This document shows positions 15,195-23,116 of a stretch of DNA of 34,146 nt, in pieces (the stretch's first letter is position 1; the number at the start of each line of letters is the position of its first letter). The stretch lies in contig NZ_JABVED010000035.1 of NCBI RefSeq assembly GCF_014323725.1, forward strand, positions 1 through 34,146, in the 5' to 3' direction. The notes beneath the pieces are model-generated. The model was not told the DNA's origin. It saw only the letters and a program-made list of their open reading frames with translations, and made no database searches. The stretch comes from Actinokineospora xionganensis. Its GTDB lineage: Bacteria > Actinomycetota > Actinomycetes > Mycobacteriales > Pseudonocardiaceae. Both the position numbers and the translations under genes were made by a program.

Positions 15195-16004
15195 TTACGC
15201 GCCGGGCCAGTCGTAGGTGATCGTCACCGGGGCGTGGTCCGACCAGCGTTCCGCGTACGTCGCGGCGCGCTCCACCAGGGCGGTGAGGGCGCGGGCGCTG
15301 AGGCCCGGGGTGGCCACCTGGTAGTCGATGCGCCAGCCGGAGTCGTTGTCGTAGGCCTTGCCGCGGTAGGACCACCACGTGTACGGACCCGGGCCCTCCG
15401 GGTACAGCAGCCGGTGGACATCGCGGTAGCCGGCTTCGTCGAAGACGCGGCCCATCCAGTCGCGCTCGGCGGGGGTGAATCCGGCGTTCTTGCGGTTGGC
15501 CTTCCACGCCTTGAGGTCGATCTCCTGGTGGGCGATGTTCCAGTCGCCGCAGACGATGACCTCGCAGCCGCTCGCCGCGGCCTTCTCGCGCAGTTCGACC
15601 AGGTACGGCAGGAACGCGGCCATGAAGCGCTCCTTCTGGTCCTGCCGCAGCGTCCCCACCTCACCGCTGGGGAGGTAGACGCTGCCCACGACGACACCCG
15701 GGAACCACGCCTCCACATACCGGCCGCTCGCGTCGAACTCGGAGACGCCGAACCCGACGCGGACCGCCGTGGGCTCCTGCCGCGAGTAGACCGCGACACC
15801 GTTGCGGCCCTTGAGGACCCGGGAGTCGGCGTGCACGGTGTGCCAGCCGGGCGGGGCGGCGAGTTCGGCGGGCAGGTCGTCGGCCGAGGCGCGGACCTCC
15901 TGCAGGCACACGAAGTCCGCCCGGGTGGCCGCGAGCCACTCGACGAAGCCCTTCTTGGCGGCCGCGCGCAGCCCGTTGACATTGATCGTGGAAACCGTCA
16001 GCAC
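15195..16004 (-). CDS. xthA: Exodeoxyribonuclease III (AP endonuclease family)
   Basis: The 269-residue protein is a full-length ExoIII/APE1-like enzyme of the endonuclease/exonuclease/phosphatase fold, which cuts at abasic sites and removes 3' blocks in base excision repair. Motifs: TINVNGLRAAAKKGFVEWL, the metal-binding Glu in CLQEVRA, GRNGVAVYSR, VCGDWNIAHQEIDL with Asp/Asn catalytic residues, WRIDY and the C-terminal SDHAPV. GTG 16004 follows TAGGGT by 6 nt, so a leaderless message is likely. Its stop lies 5 nt from the end of the convergent membrane-protein gene. Confidence 0.94.
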   Translation of the reverse strand: MLTVSTINVNGLRAAAKKGFVEWLAATRADFVCLQEVRASADDLPAELAAPPGWHTVHADSRVLKGRNGVAVYSRQEPTAVRVGFGVSEFDASGRYVEAWFPGVVVGSVYLPSGEVGTLRQDQKERFMAAFLPYLVELREKAAASGCEVIVCGDWNIAHQEIDLKAWKANRKNAGFTPAERDWMGRVFDEAGYRDVHRLLYPEGPGPYTWWSYRGKAYDNDSGWRIDYQVATPGLSARALTALVERAATYAERWSDHAPVTITYDWPGA

Positions 16005-16016
16005 CGCGCCACCCTA
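16005..16016 (-). promoter_or_regulatory. -10 box and leaderless start of ExoIII gene
   Basis: TAGGGT on the minus strand (16016-16011) is followed after 6 nt by the GTG at 16004. It lies between this start and the stop of the SH3-domain gene at 16022, so xthA can be transcribed independently. Confidence 0.5.
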
Positions 16017-16021
16017 AGCGG

Positions 16022-16336
16022 CTAGCAGGTGCGGCCGGGCAGCGGCTGCAGGAACTGCGCCGACGCCCAGCGGTTGGGACCGAGCATCCGGAAACCGTTC
16101 TGCACCGTCGGCAGCGCGTCGGTTTCCGCGCCCTGCTTGAACTTGCCGACGATGTCCGCGTGGCCGTCCGGGGCGGCGCGCACGTTGAGCACGTCCGCGG
16201 TGACCGACACCCGGCACTTCGCCGCGCTGCTGGCGGGCGCGTTGGGGCTCTCGACACCCATCGAGTACATCGAGACCACCCCGACCAGCGCGCCGCCGAT
16301 CAGCAGTGTCCGCTTCGGCAACAGCATCGTCAGCAC
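16022..16336 (-). CDS. Secreted or anchored SH3-like (bacterial SH3_3) domain protein
   Basis: A 104-residue protein from GTG 16336, which has AAGGAG 8 nt upstream. A basic N-terminus and hydrophobic segment (RTLLIGGALVGVVSMYSMGV) form a signal peptide or anchor. The remainder is one bacterial SH3 domain with the typical ADVLNVRAAPDG segment, KFKQGAETDA and WASAQFLQP. Such domains bind peptidoglycan or proteins in the cell wall. Two Cys (KCRVS and the C-terminal TC) could form a disulfide. The partner is unknown. Confidence 0.85.
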   Translation of the reverse strand: MLTMLLPKRTLLIGGALVGVVSMYSMGVESPNAPASSAAKCRVSVTADVLNVRAAPDGHADIVGKFKQGAETDALPTVQNGFRMLGPNRWASAQFLQPLPGRTC

Positions 16337-16466
16337 TTCACACGCTCCTTGTCACCCACGGTCCCTGGGTGAACGGTCCCGTACCCACCGGTATCCGCGC
16401 CAGTGATCGCGACCGGAAACACCCGACGGAGCCAACGGCGGCGACACTGCGTCACCCTGACAGCAA

Positions 16467-16497
16467 GAAGCCCCCCGCCAGAACGGCGAGGGGCTTC
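16467..16497 (-). terminator. Rho-independent terminator downstream of icd
   Basis: GAAGCCCC (16467-16474) pairs with GGGGCTTC (16490-16497), continued inward by CGCC/GGCG across one mismatch around AGAAC. On the minus strand the stem is followed by TTCTTGCTG. It begins 13 nt past the stop of icd. Confidence 0.75.
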
Positions 16498-16509
16498 CCG
16501 GACGAGTGG

Positions 16510-17730
16510 CTAGCCCGCCATCTTCTTCTGCAGGTTCTCGTCGAGGGTGTTGAGGAAGTCCTCGGTGGTCTGCCACTCCTGGTCGGGTCCGACCAGCAGC
16601 GCCAGGTCCTTGGTCATCCGGCCGCTCTCGACGGTCTCGATGACGACCTTCTCCAGCGTCTCCGCGAACTCGATCACCTCGGGGGTGCCGTCGAGCTTGC
16701 CGCGGTGCTTGAGGCCGCCGGTCCACGCGTAGATCGACGCGATCGGGTTGGTGGAGGTCGGCTTGCCCGCCTGGTGCTGGCGGTAGTGCCGGGTCACCGT
16801 GCCGTGCGCGGCCTCGGCCTCGACGGTCTTGCCGTCCGGGGTCATCAGGACCGAAGTCATCAGGCCCAGCGAGCCGAAGCCCTGCGCCACGGTGTCGGAC
16901 TGGACGTCACCGTCGTAGTTCTTGCACGCCCAGACGTAGCCGCCCTCCCACTTCATCGCGGCGGCGACCATGTCGTCGATCAGGCGGTGCTCATAGGTCA
17001 GGCCCGCGGCGTCGAACTTCTCCTTGAACTCCGCCTCGAACACGGCCTGGAAGATGTCCTTGAAGGCACCGTCGTACGCCTTGAGGATGGTGTTCTTGGT
17101 CGACATGTAGACCGGGTAGTTGCGCTGCAGGCCGTAGGAGAACGAGGCGCGCGCGAAGTCCTCGATGGACTTGTTGAAGTTGTACATGCCCATGACGACG
17201 CCGCCGTCCTCCGGCATGTCGACCACGGTGTGCTCGATCGGCTCCGAGCCGTCGGTCGGGGTGAAGGTGATGGTCACCTTGCCCGCGCCGGGGACCTTGA
17301 AGTTCGTCGACTTGTACTGGTCGCCGTGGGCGTGACGGCCGATGACGATCGGCTTGGTCCAGCCCGGCACCAGCCGCGGGATGTTGGAGATGATGATCGG
17401 CTCGCGGAAGACCACGCCGCCGAGGATGTTGCGGATCGTGCCGTTGGGCGAGACCCACATCTTCTTCAGGCCGAACTCCTCGACGCGCGCCTCGTCCGGC
17501 GTGATCGTGGCGCACTTGACGCCGACACCGTGCTTCTTGATGGCGTTCGCGGCGTCGATGGTGACCTGGTCGTCGGTCTCGTCCCGGTGCTCGATACCGA
17601 GGTCGTAGTACTCGATGTTGAGGTCCAAGTACGGGTGGATCAGCTTGTCCTTGATGAACTGCCAGATGATGCGGGTCATCTCGTCGCCATCGAGTTCGAC
17701 GACCGTTCCCTGGACCTTGATCTTGGCCAT
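16510..17730 (-). CDS. icd: NADP-dependent isocitrate dehydrogenase, dimeric type
   Basis: The 406-residue enzyme oxidises isocitrate to 2-oxoglutarate with NADP+ in the TCA cycle. It is the homodimeric class II (eukaryote-like) form, judged from the N-terminus [20 protein letters not shown], then [31 protein letters not shown], the [12 protein letters not shown] segment, [19 protein letters not shown] and [15 protein letters not shown] 17730 is chosen because the conserved MAKIKV start lies there; GGGAG is present 11 nt upstream, a little far. The frame is open to 17781. It has its own terminator and no operon partner. Confidence 0.95.
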   Translation of the reverse strand: MAKIKVQGTVVELDGDEMTRIIWQFIKDKLIHPYLDLNIEYYDLGIEHRDETDDQVTIDAANAIKKHGVGVKCATITPDEARVEEFGLKKMWVSPNGTIRNILGGVVFREPIIISNIPRLVPGWTKPIVIGRHAHGDQYKSTNFKVPGAGKVTITFTPTDGSEPIEHTVVDMPEDGGVVMGMYNFNKSIEDFARASFSYGLQRNYPVYMSTKNTILKAYDGAFKDIFQAVFEAEFKEKFDAAGLTYEHRLIDDMVAAAMKWEGGYVWACKNYDGDVQSDTVAQGFGSLGLMTSVLMTPDGKTVEAEAAHGTVTRHYRQHQAGKPTSTNPIASIYAWTGGLKHRGKLDGTPEVIEFAETLEKVVIETVESGRMTKDLALLVGPDQEWQTTEDFLNTLDENLQKKMAG

Positions 17731-17850
17731 GAGCCGCGGTGCTCCCTTCGCCGTTAATGCGCGCGCCTTCAAACGGTACAAGCGTACTGGTAGCGAGGCG
17801 CGTGATGTGAGCCTGTGTCTACAGTCACCGCGATGGTAGAGCGACGGCGG

Positions 17851-18190
17851 TCACCCGAGGCCGGCGGCCACCGCGAGGATCCGCCGGGCCATGGCGGGCT
17901 GCTCACCACCCATATGCAGGGTGTTCAGTGAGAACACCAGGCGCCGGGACAGGTCGCGAGTCGCGCCCGCGCCGCTGTTGTAGCCGGGGCGGTCGCCGGT
18001 CTTGCCCCAGAACTCGATGCTGCGCCGCCTCCCCGGAGTTTCAACGGTTGGTCACCAAGGTGGCGGTTCAGGTCGACCCGGCCTTGGCCCGCGAGGTGCA
18101 GAACGGCGGCCGTGTTGAGAGACGGGCCTGCGGTCCCGGCCGGCGCGGCAAGAGTCTTGATTCCCATGCCGCAAACCTGTCGGCGATGAT
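17851..18190 (-). pseudogene. Remnant of a beta-lactamase-family serine hydrolase
   Basis: Two pieces in different frames remain. Upstream, about 18175-18040, one frame reads AGPSLNTAAVLHLAGQGRVD, which resembles the segment after the SxxK motif in class C beta-lactamase/D-Ala peptidase proteins. Downstream, 18034-17851, another frame reads RRRSIEFWGKTGDRPGYNSG then GATRDLSRRLVFSLNTLHMG and ends with a normal TGA, matching the C-terminal G-x-PGY...GAT...V-S-N region. The middle of the enzyme (over 200 residues) and a start codon are missing. This looks like an internally deleted, frameshifted gene. Confidence 0.6.
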
Positions 18191-18223
18191 CAACCGGACC
18201 GGGGTCGACCCCGGAAGCGTCCC

Positions 18224-18790
18224 TTAGAACTCGTTCAGCTCGCGCCACTCGTCGGCGAGCATCGCGTAGACGGCCTCGTCGGCCCACTTGCCCTTGACGA
18301 ACTCGTTCTCCCGGAAGCGTCCCTCGAACCGCATGCCGAGACGTTCGAGCAGCCTGCCGGACGCGCGGTTGTCGGCGTCGAGCCTGCCGATGATCCGGTG
18401 CAGGCCCAGCTGCTCGAAACCCAGCCGCAGCATCTCGGTGGCGGCTTCACCCGCGTAGCCCTTGCCGTGGTGGTCGGGGTGGAAGACGAAACCGACCTCG
18501 CCGCACTGGTGTTCCTCGCTGACCCACCGCAGCATCACGTCGCCGAGAAGCTGACCTGTCTCGGCGAGGACCACCGCGGGCGAGATCGCGTCGCCCTCCT
18601 TCTCCAGCTTGGTGAAGGTGAGCTTGTCCTTGAGCGCGGCCTCGACCTGCTCGCGCGTGCGCGGCTCGAAGTACAGGTATTTGGCAACGTCCTCGCGGGA
18701 CTGGATCGCGTAGAGCGCGTCCAGATCGGACTCGACGTACGGGCGGATGATCAGCCGGCGAGTGGTGATGGGAAATGAGGGACGCAGCAC
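18224..18790 (-). CDS. GNAT-family N-acetyltransferase (RimJ/RimL type)
   Basis: The 188-residue protein begins VLRPSFPITTRRLIIRPYVE, the TxRLxxRP start typical of RimJ/RimL-like acetyltransferases. Further landmarks are VAKYLYFEPRTREQVE, GQLLGDVMLRWV, CGEVGFVFHPDHHGKGYAGE with the acetyl-CoA loop (HHGKGYA), and RLDADNRASGRLLERLGM followed by FEGRFREN. It should acetylate a protein N-terminus or small amine with acetyl-CoA; the acceptor is unknown. GTG 18790 follows a TACGCT box by 7 nt. The open frame to 19087 is antisense to the next gene and is rejected. Confidence 0.9.
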   Translation of the reverse strand: MLRPSFPITTRRLIIRPYVESDLDALYAIQSREDVAKYLYFEPRTREQVEAALKDKLTFTKLEKEGDAISPAVVLAETGQLLGDVMLRWVSEEHQCGEVGFVFHPDHHGKGYAGEAATEMLRLGFEQLGLHRIIGRLDADNRASGRLLERLGMRFEGRFRENEFVKGKWADEAVYAMLADEWRELNEF

Positions 18791-18803
18791 CCGATCGAGC
18801 GTA
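18791..18803 (-). promoter_or_regulatory. -10 box and leaderless start of second GNAT gene
   Basis: On the minus strand TACGCT (18803-18798) is followed after 7 nt by the GTG at 18790, with no ribosome binding site. Confidence 0.45.
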
Positions 18804-18848
18804 CGCCTGTGATCGAATACCGCCCACTGGTCTTGATGGGGGGCACGG

Positions 18849-19658
18849 ATGTCGACTGGACCGACGCACGCCATGAGCGGTCTCACGGCATGGGCGACGG
18901 CGACGGCACTGGCGGGCGACAGCTCGCTCGGGACGCTGTCGGTCAAGGGCTGGTGTGTGGGCGCGGTCCTGTGCGCGGGCGCGGCGCTGTTACCGGACCT
19001 CGACCACCCGGAGTCGACGGTGTCGAGCACGTTCGGCCCGGTGACGGCGGCGGGGTCGAAGCTGATCAACGCCATCAGCCACGGCATCTACCAGGTCACC
19101 CGCACCAAGCGCGACAGCAAGCGCGACGGCGGGCACCGCGGGTTCACCCACACCCTCGTCTTCGCCATCCTGGCCGCGATCACCACCACGGCGATCGTGC
19201 AGACCAGCCAGTCGTGGGCGCTGCCGCTGCTGATGTTCTTCTTCAGCGGCCTGGCGGTGCGCGGGATCATGCACAAGTGGTGCCCTCGCAACGACGCCCT
19301 GTGGATCACCGGCACGGCGCTGCTGCTGACCTACGCGTGTCTCAAATGGACGGACCAGGCGTCGGCGGACGCGGCGGCCTGCGGCGTGGCGGTCGGCATC
19401 GGCTGCATCGCGCACTACCTGGGCGACGCGATCACCGAGCAGGGCTGCCCGATCCTGTGGCCGGTCCCGATCGCGTTCAAGACCTGGTACCCGGTGGCGC
19501 CACCGAAGATCATGCGGATGCGCACGGGCGGCACCGTCGAGATGGCCATCGTCGGCCCGCTGCTGACGGTGGTCGCCATCTGGATGTCGGCCGTGGCCCT
19601 GTACAACGCGGGCGCGCTGCCGTTCCTCGAAGGGATCCCGCTGATCCCCTGGGCCTGA
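18849..19658 (+). CDS. Metal-dependent membrane hydrolase of the YdjM/DUF457 type
   Basis: The 269-residue integral membrane protein has the His/Asp pattern of the LexA-regulated YdjM/DUF457 hydrolase family: THAMSGL near the N-terminus, ALLPDLDHPES (about 48-57), HRGFTHTLVF (about 96-105) and HYLGDAITEQGCPILWPV near 190-207. These acid and His residues could bind metal at the membrane face. Hydrophobic segments surround them. The enzymatic substrate is unknown for the family. ATG 18849 lies after GGGGGG with suitable spacing. It abuts the convergent Cys-rich gene without any gap. Confidence 0.88.
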   Translation: MSTGPTHAMSGLTAWATATALAGDSSLGTLSVKGWCVGAVLCAGAALLPDLDHPESTVSSTFGPVTAAGSKLINAISHGIYQVTRTKRDSKRDGGHRGFTHTLVFAILAAITTTAIVQTSQSWALPLLMFFFSGLAVRGIMHKWCPRNDALWITGTALLLTYACLKWTDQASADAAACGVAVGIGCIAHYLGDAITEQGCPILWPVPIAFKTWYPVAPPKIMRMRTGGTVEMAIVGPLLTVVAIWMSAVALYNAGALPFLEGIPLIPWA

Positions 19659-19919
19659 TCAGCCCGGGTGCGCGCCGACCGCGTCCTTGATCTGCGACCC
19701 GAGGTCGGCGTCGCCGCTGTGCGCGCAGTGGGCGCAGCAGAAGAACCGGCCCTCGACCTCGACGCCGTGACCGAGGATGCGGCACTTGCAGTGCTCACAG
19801 ACCGGGGCGAGCTTGGTGATCGCGCACTCGAAGCTGTCGAACGTGTGGACGTCGCCGCTGACCGTCTTCACCTCGAAGGCCATCCAGTAGTCGTTGCCGC
19901 AGGTGTCGCAGGTCGCCAT
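19659..19919 (-). CDS. Cys-rich metallothionein-like or zinc-ribbon protein
   Basis: This 86-residue protein has eight or more Cys in clustered motifs: ATCDTCGNDYW at the N-terminus, FECAI, PVCEHCKCRILGHG and FFCCAHCAH. The pattern and the GHGVEVEGRFFCCAHC segment resemble the prokaryotic metallothionein family, though a plain zinc-binding role is equally possible. ATG 19919 has AGGAG 8 nt upstream; the frame continues to 20015 but the longer part is rejected. It is convergent with and directly adjacent to the YdjM-type gene, and divergent from the frameshifted gene at 20036. Confidence 0.82.
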   Translation of the reverse strand: MATCDTCGNDYWMAFEVKTVSGDVHTFDSFECAITKLAPVCEHCKCRILGHGVEVEGRFFCCAHCAHSGDADLGSQIKDAVGAHPG

Positions 19920-20035
19920 AGTGCGATCTCCTCTCTCGGTGACCACTGCAGCCTGCGCCCGGCGGCGAGAGGCGGCAACCCGAGAAAGTCTCGTGCCACC
20001 ATGGTCGTCCGACACCGATCAGCGAGGCCGAACAC

Positions 20036-20358
20036 GTGCTGCCCACCCACCTACGCTGGACCGTTCCGCGACCGCCGTACCGCCTGGACCCGCAGGACCT
20101 GGTCACGCTGGTCGTCCTCGATCCGCGGTTGCACGTGTCCACGGACGAGGAAGACCGCGTCGAATTCAGCTATCACTGCTTCAACCACGCGCGGGCGTAC
20201 ATCCATGGGAGTGCGACCCGGGCCCACATCTGATCGCGTTGTCCTGTGCCGAGCACGGCTACGAGAACCTGTCCGCCGACATGCGAATGCTGTGGATGCC
20301 GGATGGATTCGACCCGCCGCTCGACGCCGACCAACTGAGGGAACTGGCGGGCGACTGA
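20036..20358 (+). pseudogene. Frameshifted small gene of unknown function
   Basis: The first frame runs from GTG 20036 and reads LPTHLRWTVPRPPYRLDPQD through FSYHCFNHARAYIHG, then hits TGA at 20231-20233. The next frame continues coherently as PWECDPGPHLIALSCAEHGY to LRELAGD and stops at 20358. Joining the frames near 20205 gives one protein of about 107 residues with two natural-looking halves. Either a single-base change broke the gene or the sequence has an error there. No family recognised. GTG 20036 lacks a strong ribosome binding site. Confidence 0.6.
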
Positions 20359-20415
20359 CGCGGTCGGTCTCGCGTGGGAATGACCAAGGTCACCGGCCGT
20401 GCCACGATGGTCGCC

Positions 20416-21171
20416 ATGACGGAGACGTTGTGCCTGGCCCAAGACCCGGAGAGCCGACGCACGACCAGTCCATGGCAGGCCGCGCCGATCCACCTGGACC
20501 CGATCTTCCTCACCTGGGAGCAGGACGCGGGCTCCTCGGAGATCTCCGACCGCCAGCCGACCAGACGCTCGTACGAGATGTGGCGGCTCGCGGAAGCCAA
20601 GACGGGGCTCGACACAGTCCTGTGGCTGAACCGCGCGGTGAACCTGCGAATGCGACTCCTGACCCAGCGCTACAACATGCGCTCCATCCTCACCGACGCC
20701 CCACCAAAAGACGCCGAGATCCTGGCCCGAATCGGCATCATCCGCCCCCAGATGCACCGCACACTGAGGGACCTGCACCAAGCACTGGAAACCTCAGCCG
20801 AGCCGACCGAACGACTCGCCGAGTTCGTGGACGCGGTGTGGTATTTCCTCCGATCGACCGACAACCTGATGAACCTCCAGCGGACGGACATGGCATTCGC
20901 CCACGAACAGGCGAACCGCGACGGCTATGTGTCCTTCGAATTCGGCCAGTACTTCACCAAACAGGCGCCCGCGGTGGCGGCTTGGGGGATCCTTCCGCTG
21001 GAACTGGTCTCCCAACAGACCACCGGCGACTGGATTTCGATCGACCTGAAGGTGAAGCCGCGCATCCAGTACGGACACCTGTACTTCGAGGGCATCCTCA
21101 GCCCGGCGGAGTGCCACGTCGGTTCGGTGTGGCGGGCTTTCTTCGACCTGGACGCCTCAGCGCATGGTTGA
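20416..21171 (+). CDS. Conserved protein of unknown function beside the AbiE pair
   Basis: The protein has 251 residues if started at ATG 20416. It is soluble-looking and mostly helical in the first two thirds (TVLWLNRAVNLRMRLLTQRY, IIRPQMHRTLRDLHQALE, RLAEFVDAVWYFLRSTDNLM). The last third (FGQYFTKQAPAVAAWGILPL, then KPRIQYGHLYFEG) is beta-like. No known domain is recognised. A weak ATGACC-17 nt-CACGAT promoter 7 nt before 20416 supports that start; in-frame GTG 20374 and ATG 20407 also exist. The 3' end overlaps the convergent nucleotidyltransferase gene by 15 nt. Base usage is less biased than in core genes, in keeping with acquired DNA. Confidence 0.65.
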   Translation: MTETLCLAQDPESRRTTSPWQAAPIHLDPIFLTWEQDAGSSEISDRQPTRRSYEMWRLAEAKTGLDTVLWLNRAVNLRMRLLTQRYNMRSILTDAPPKDAEILARIGIIRPQMHRTLRDLHQALETSAEPTERLAEFVDAVWYFLRSTDNLMNLQRTDMAFAHEQANRDGYVSFEFGQYFTKQAPAVAAWGILPLELVSQQTTGDWISIDLKVKPRIQYGHLYFEGILSPAECHVGSVWRAFFDLDASAHG

Positions 21172-22077
21172 TATCGGCCACAAAGACGCCCGAGCTGAAT
21201 CGTGGTCATCCATGCTCGTGCCGATCCACCCGGATTGCGGCCGCCCGGCCTCATCGACAGCTTCGCGAACGCCTTGGCCCATGGCCCGCACCAGGAGCTC
21301 GGGGCGAGATCCGCCCATGTCCCTCGCCAGTCGCCCCATGAGCTCTTGGTCGTCCAAGACGCGGAGCAACTCGGCGACGCCCATGTCATCGAGCAGAACC
21401 GGTATGTGCGATCCCAGGAGCCACGCTCCTGCCTGGGGTGGGTCGAAGTCGAACTTCTCCAGCGCGGCAATGTCCTCGTCGTAGAGCCGATCGAAATATT
21501 TCCCAGACGAGTACCACTCGATCATCGTCGCCAGATCGAGCGCGTCGCGCGTTTCGTCGCGATAGCGGTCTCGCCAGGCTAGGAGTTTCAAAAGCACGAG
21601 CGCCGGAATCGTCGGAACCTTGACCGAGATCCCATAAGGCAGGTCCACCGTCTGCGCCGAATCGGCCGCTTCGCGGAGGCCGAGGACGTTCATCTCGTGG
21701 TCATCCGGCCACTTGATCGTCCGGTTTGCTCGTTCGATGCCACCGTAGGGCAGCACGTCGACCTCGGTGCCCTCGACGATGAACTTGTGCGCGCTGGGGC
21801 CGTGTTTCTCCAAGTTTCGCACCAGGTTGGCGAATTCATCCCAGGAGTCGACCTCGGCCGCGATGTCGATGTCTTTGGTCTGGCGTTGGGGAGTCGTGCC
21901 CAAGAGATCGATCGAGATGAGAGAGCGCGCGGTCGCGCCCACGACCAGGTAATGGACCCCTGCTTCACTCGCGATTCCATCGATCCGGGCCAACACCTTG
22001 GCGGCCCGCAGGACCTCATAGTCGGTCGAGCCCCGCAAGTCGATCGTCACTGATTCTGATCCTGTCCGCGTGCTCAC
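21157..22077 (-). CDS. AbiEii-like nucleotidyltransferase toxin
   Basis: The 306-residue protein has the minimal nucleotidyltransferase core: YLVVGATARSL (Gly/Arg loop), TKDIDIAAEVDSWDEF with the paired Asp, and a later Asp in GTEVDVLPYGG. This is the layout of AbiEii toxins of type IV toxin-antitoxin systems, which can act by modifying tRNA; whether this one does is unknown. The C-terminal part (LKLLAWRDRYRDETRDALDL) matches the helical region of such proteins. It overlaps the upstream antitoxin gene by 62 nt if GTG 22077 is used; GTG 22050 is an alternative with a better upstream purine run. Confidence 0.8.
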   Translation of the reverse strand: MSTRTGSESVTIDLRGSTDYEVLRAAKVLARIDGIASEAGVHYLVVGATARSLISIDLLGTTPQRQTKDIDIAAEVDSWDEFANLVRNLEKHGPSAHKFIVEGTEVDVLPYGGIERANRTIKWPDDHEMNVLGLREAADSAQTVDLPYGISVKVPTIPALVLLKLLAWRDRYRDETRDALDLATMIEWYSSGKYFDRLYDEDIAALEKFDFDPPQAGAWLLGSHIPVLLDDMGVAELLRVLDDQELMGRLARDMGGSRPELLVRAMGQGVREAVDEAGRPQSGWIGTSMDDHDSARASLWPISTMR

Positions 22078-23053
22078 GTTGACGAGGGTCGCCGGAGGCG
22101 AGTAGATCAGCGTAGATCAACGTGGGTGGCACGATCCAAGACTGCCCCGCCCTCGCCCAGAACCGTCGTCGTATGTGGATGTTGCCTGCCTGTTCCGCGC
22201 GCACCATTCGGTGTTTGGCCATGAGTGAGTTCGGCCGCTCATCGGCGTAGAGGGTGAGGGTGGCCGGTGTGAGGTGCGGGTCGAGAACGCTTGCACCGGC
22301 TTCGCCGCCCACTTGGACGTTCGACCGCGTCAGCTCGTCCTCCGAGGCCCGCCACCATGAAATGTCGGGGACGTCGAAATCGCCTAGGGACAGCGCTGGT
22401 GAGAGCCTTGTCGAATAGGCCTCCGACCAACGGTTGAGCAGCTCGCCCGCCCGTCCCAGCCTGCGTTCGCCCGCCACTTCGTACAAGTAGCCTGCCTTGG
22501 CCAGGTCATCGACCACCGCTTGGGCGGTGCCAAGCGAGACCCCGCTCGCGGTCGCGAGCCTGCGCAACGGCTCCCCGGCCGAGGTCGGCCAGCTGAGCAG
22601 TACGAACCCGACCTGCAGCCCTGCGCGGCTGAACGCCTTGCTGCCGCGCGACGAGGAACGGCTGGTGCGCACGCCCGCCTTGCGGCGACCCCGGATGTCG
22701 ATGAGGACGTCGTCCCAAGCGATGTGCGCGTTGCCCGCCTCATCGATGTAGTCGATGCCCCGCTCGCGCAGCAGGGTCGCCGCCTGCTCGGTGATCGAGC
22801 GGGCGACGACCAACGTGGGGAGCGAAGGATGCGGATGGAGGGCCGTCGCGAGTTCGGACGGCACGGTCCGCTTGATCACGACGGCGTACGTCCGAGCTGC
22901 GCCTGACGCCCGACTGACGCGGGCCACCAAGTCGGCGACGTGGCCCTCCGGCGACATGTCGACCTTGAGACCGAGCTCGCGCAACCAGCCACCCAACTCG
23001 GCCAACCGCGCACGCTCGTTCAGAATTTCGCCATGTTCATTTTTGCTGAACAT
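22016..23053 (-). CDS. AbiEi-family antitoxin
   Basis: The 345-residue protein resembles AbiEi antitoxins of the type IV system. An N-terminal alpha/beta region holds TYAVVIKRTVPSELATAL, VVARSITEQAATLLRERGID and YIDEAGNAHIAWDDVLIDI. It is followed by a winged-helix segment (about 170-210: LLSWPTSAGEPLRRLATASG, VSLGTAQAVVDDLAKAGYLY). The C-terminus has TLIYADLLASGDPRQREHAD, a segment common in these antitoxins. The gene precedes and overlaps the toxin, as expected for the operon. ATG 23053 is chosen because of the repeat-containing promoter just upstream; the first codons are notably AT-rich. Confidence 0.78.
   Translation of the reverse strand: MFSKNEHGEILNERARLAELGGWLRELGLKVDMSPEGHVADLVARVSRASGAARTYAVVIKRTVPSELATALHPHPSLPTLVVARSITEQAATLLRERGIDYIDEAGNAHIAWDDVLIDIRGRRKAGVRTSRSSSRGSKAFSRAGLQVGFVLLSWPTSAGEPLRRLATASGVSLGTAQAVVDDLAKAGYLYEVAGERRLGRAGELLNRWSEAYSTRLSPALSLGDFDVPDISWWRASEDELTRSNVQVGGEAGASVLDPHLTPATLTLYADERPNSLMAKHRMVRAEQAGNIHIRRRFWARAGQSWIVPPTLIYADLLASGDPRQREHADRIRISDDRLAGLDRL
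23034..23052. promoter_or_regulatory. TGTTCA-N7-TGAACA inverted repeat at antitoxin start
   Basis: TGTTCA (23034-23039) and TGAACA (23047-23052) are exact inverted arms with a 7-nt spacer. They overlap the first codons of the antitoxin gene. AbiEi antitoxins are known to repress their own promoter by binding inverted repeats near the start, so this is a plausible operator. A further AT-rich TCAAAATTGA palindrome lies just upstream on the minus strand. Confidence 0.45.
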
Positions 23054-23116
23054 ATGTCAATTTTGAACGCTCGGTCGGTTCGGCGCAAGTTTCGGAGTTC
23101 ATGCGATCCTTCCGCC

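Noticed and set aside
18791..19087. N-terminal extension of the second GNAT gene
   Set aside because: It is antisense to the YdjM-type gene, and the family start TTRRLIIRP is right after GTG 18790.
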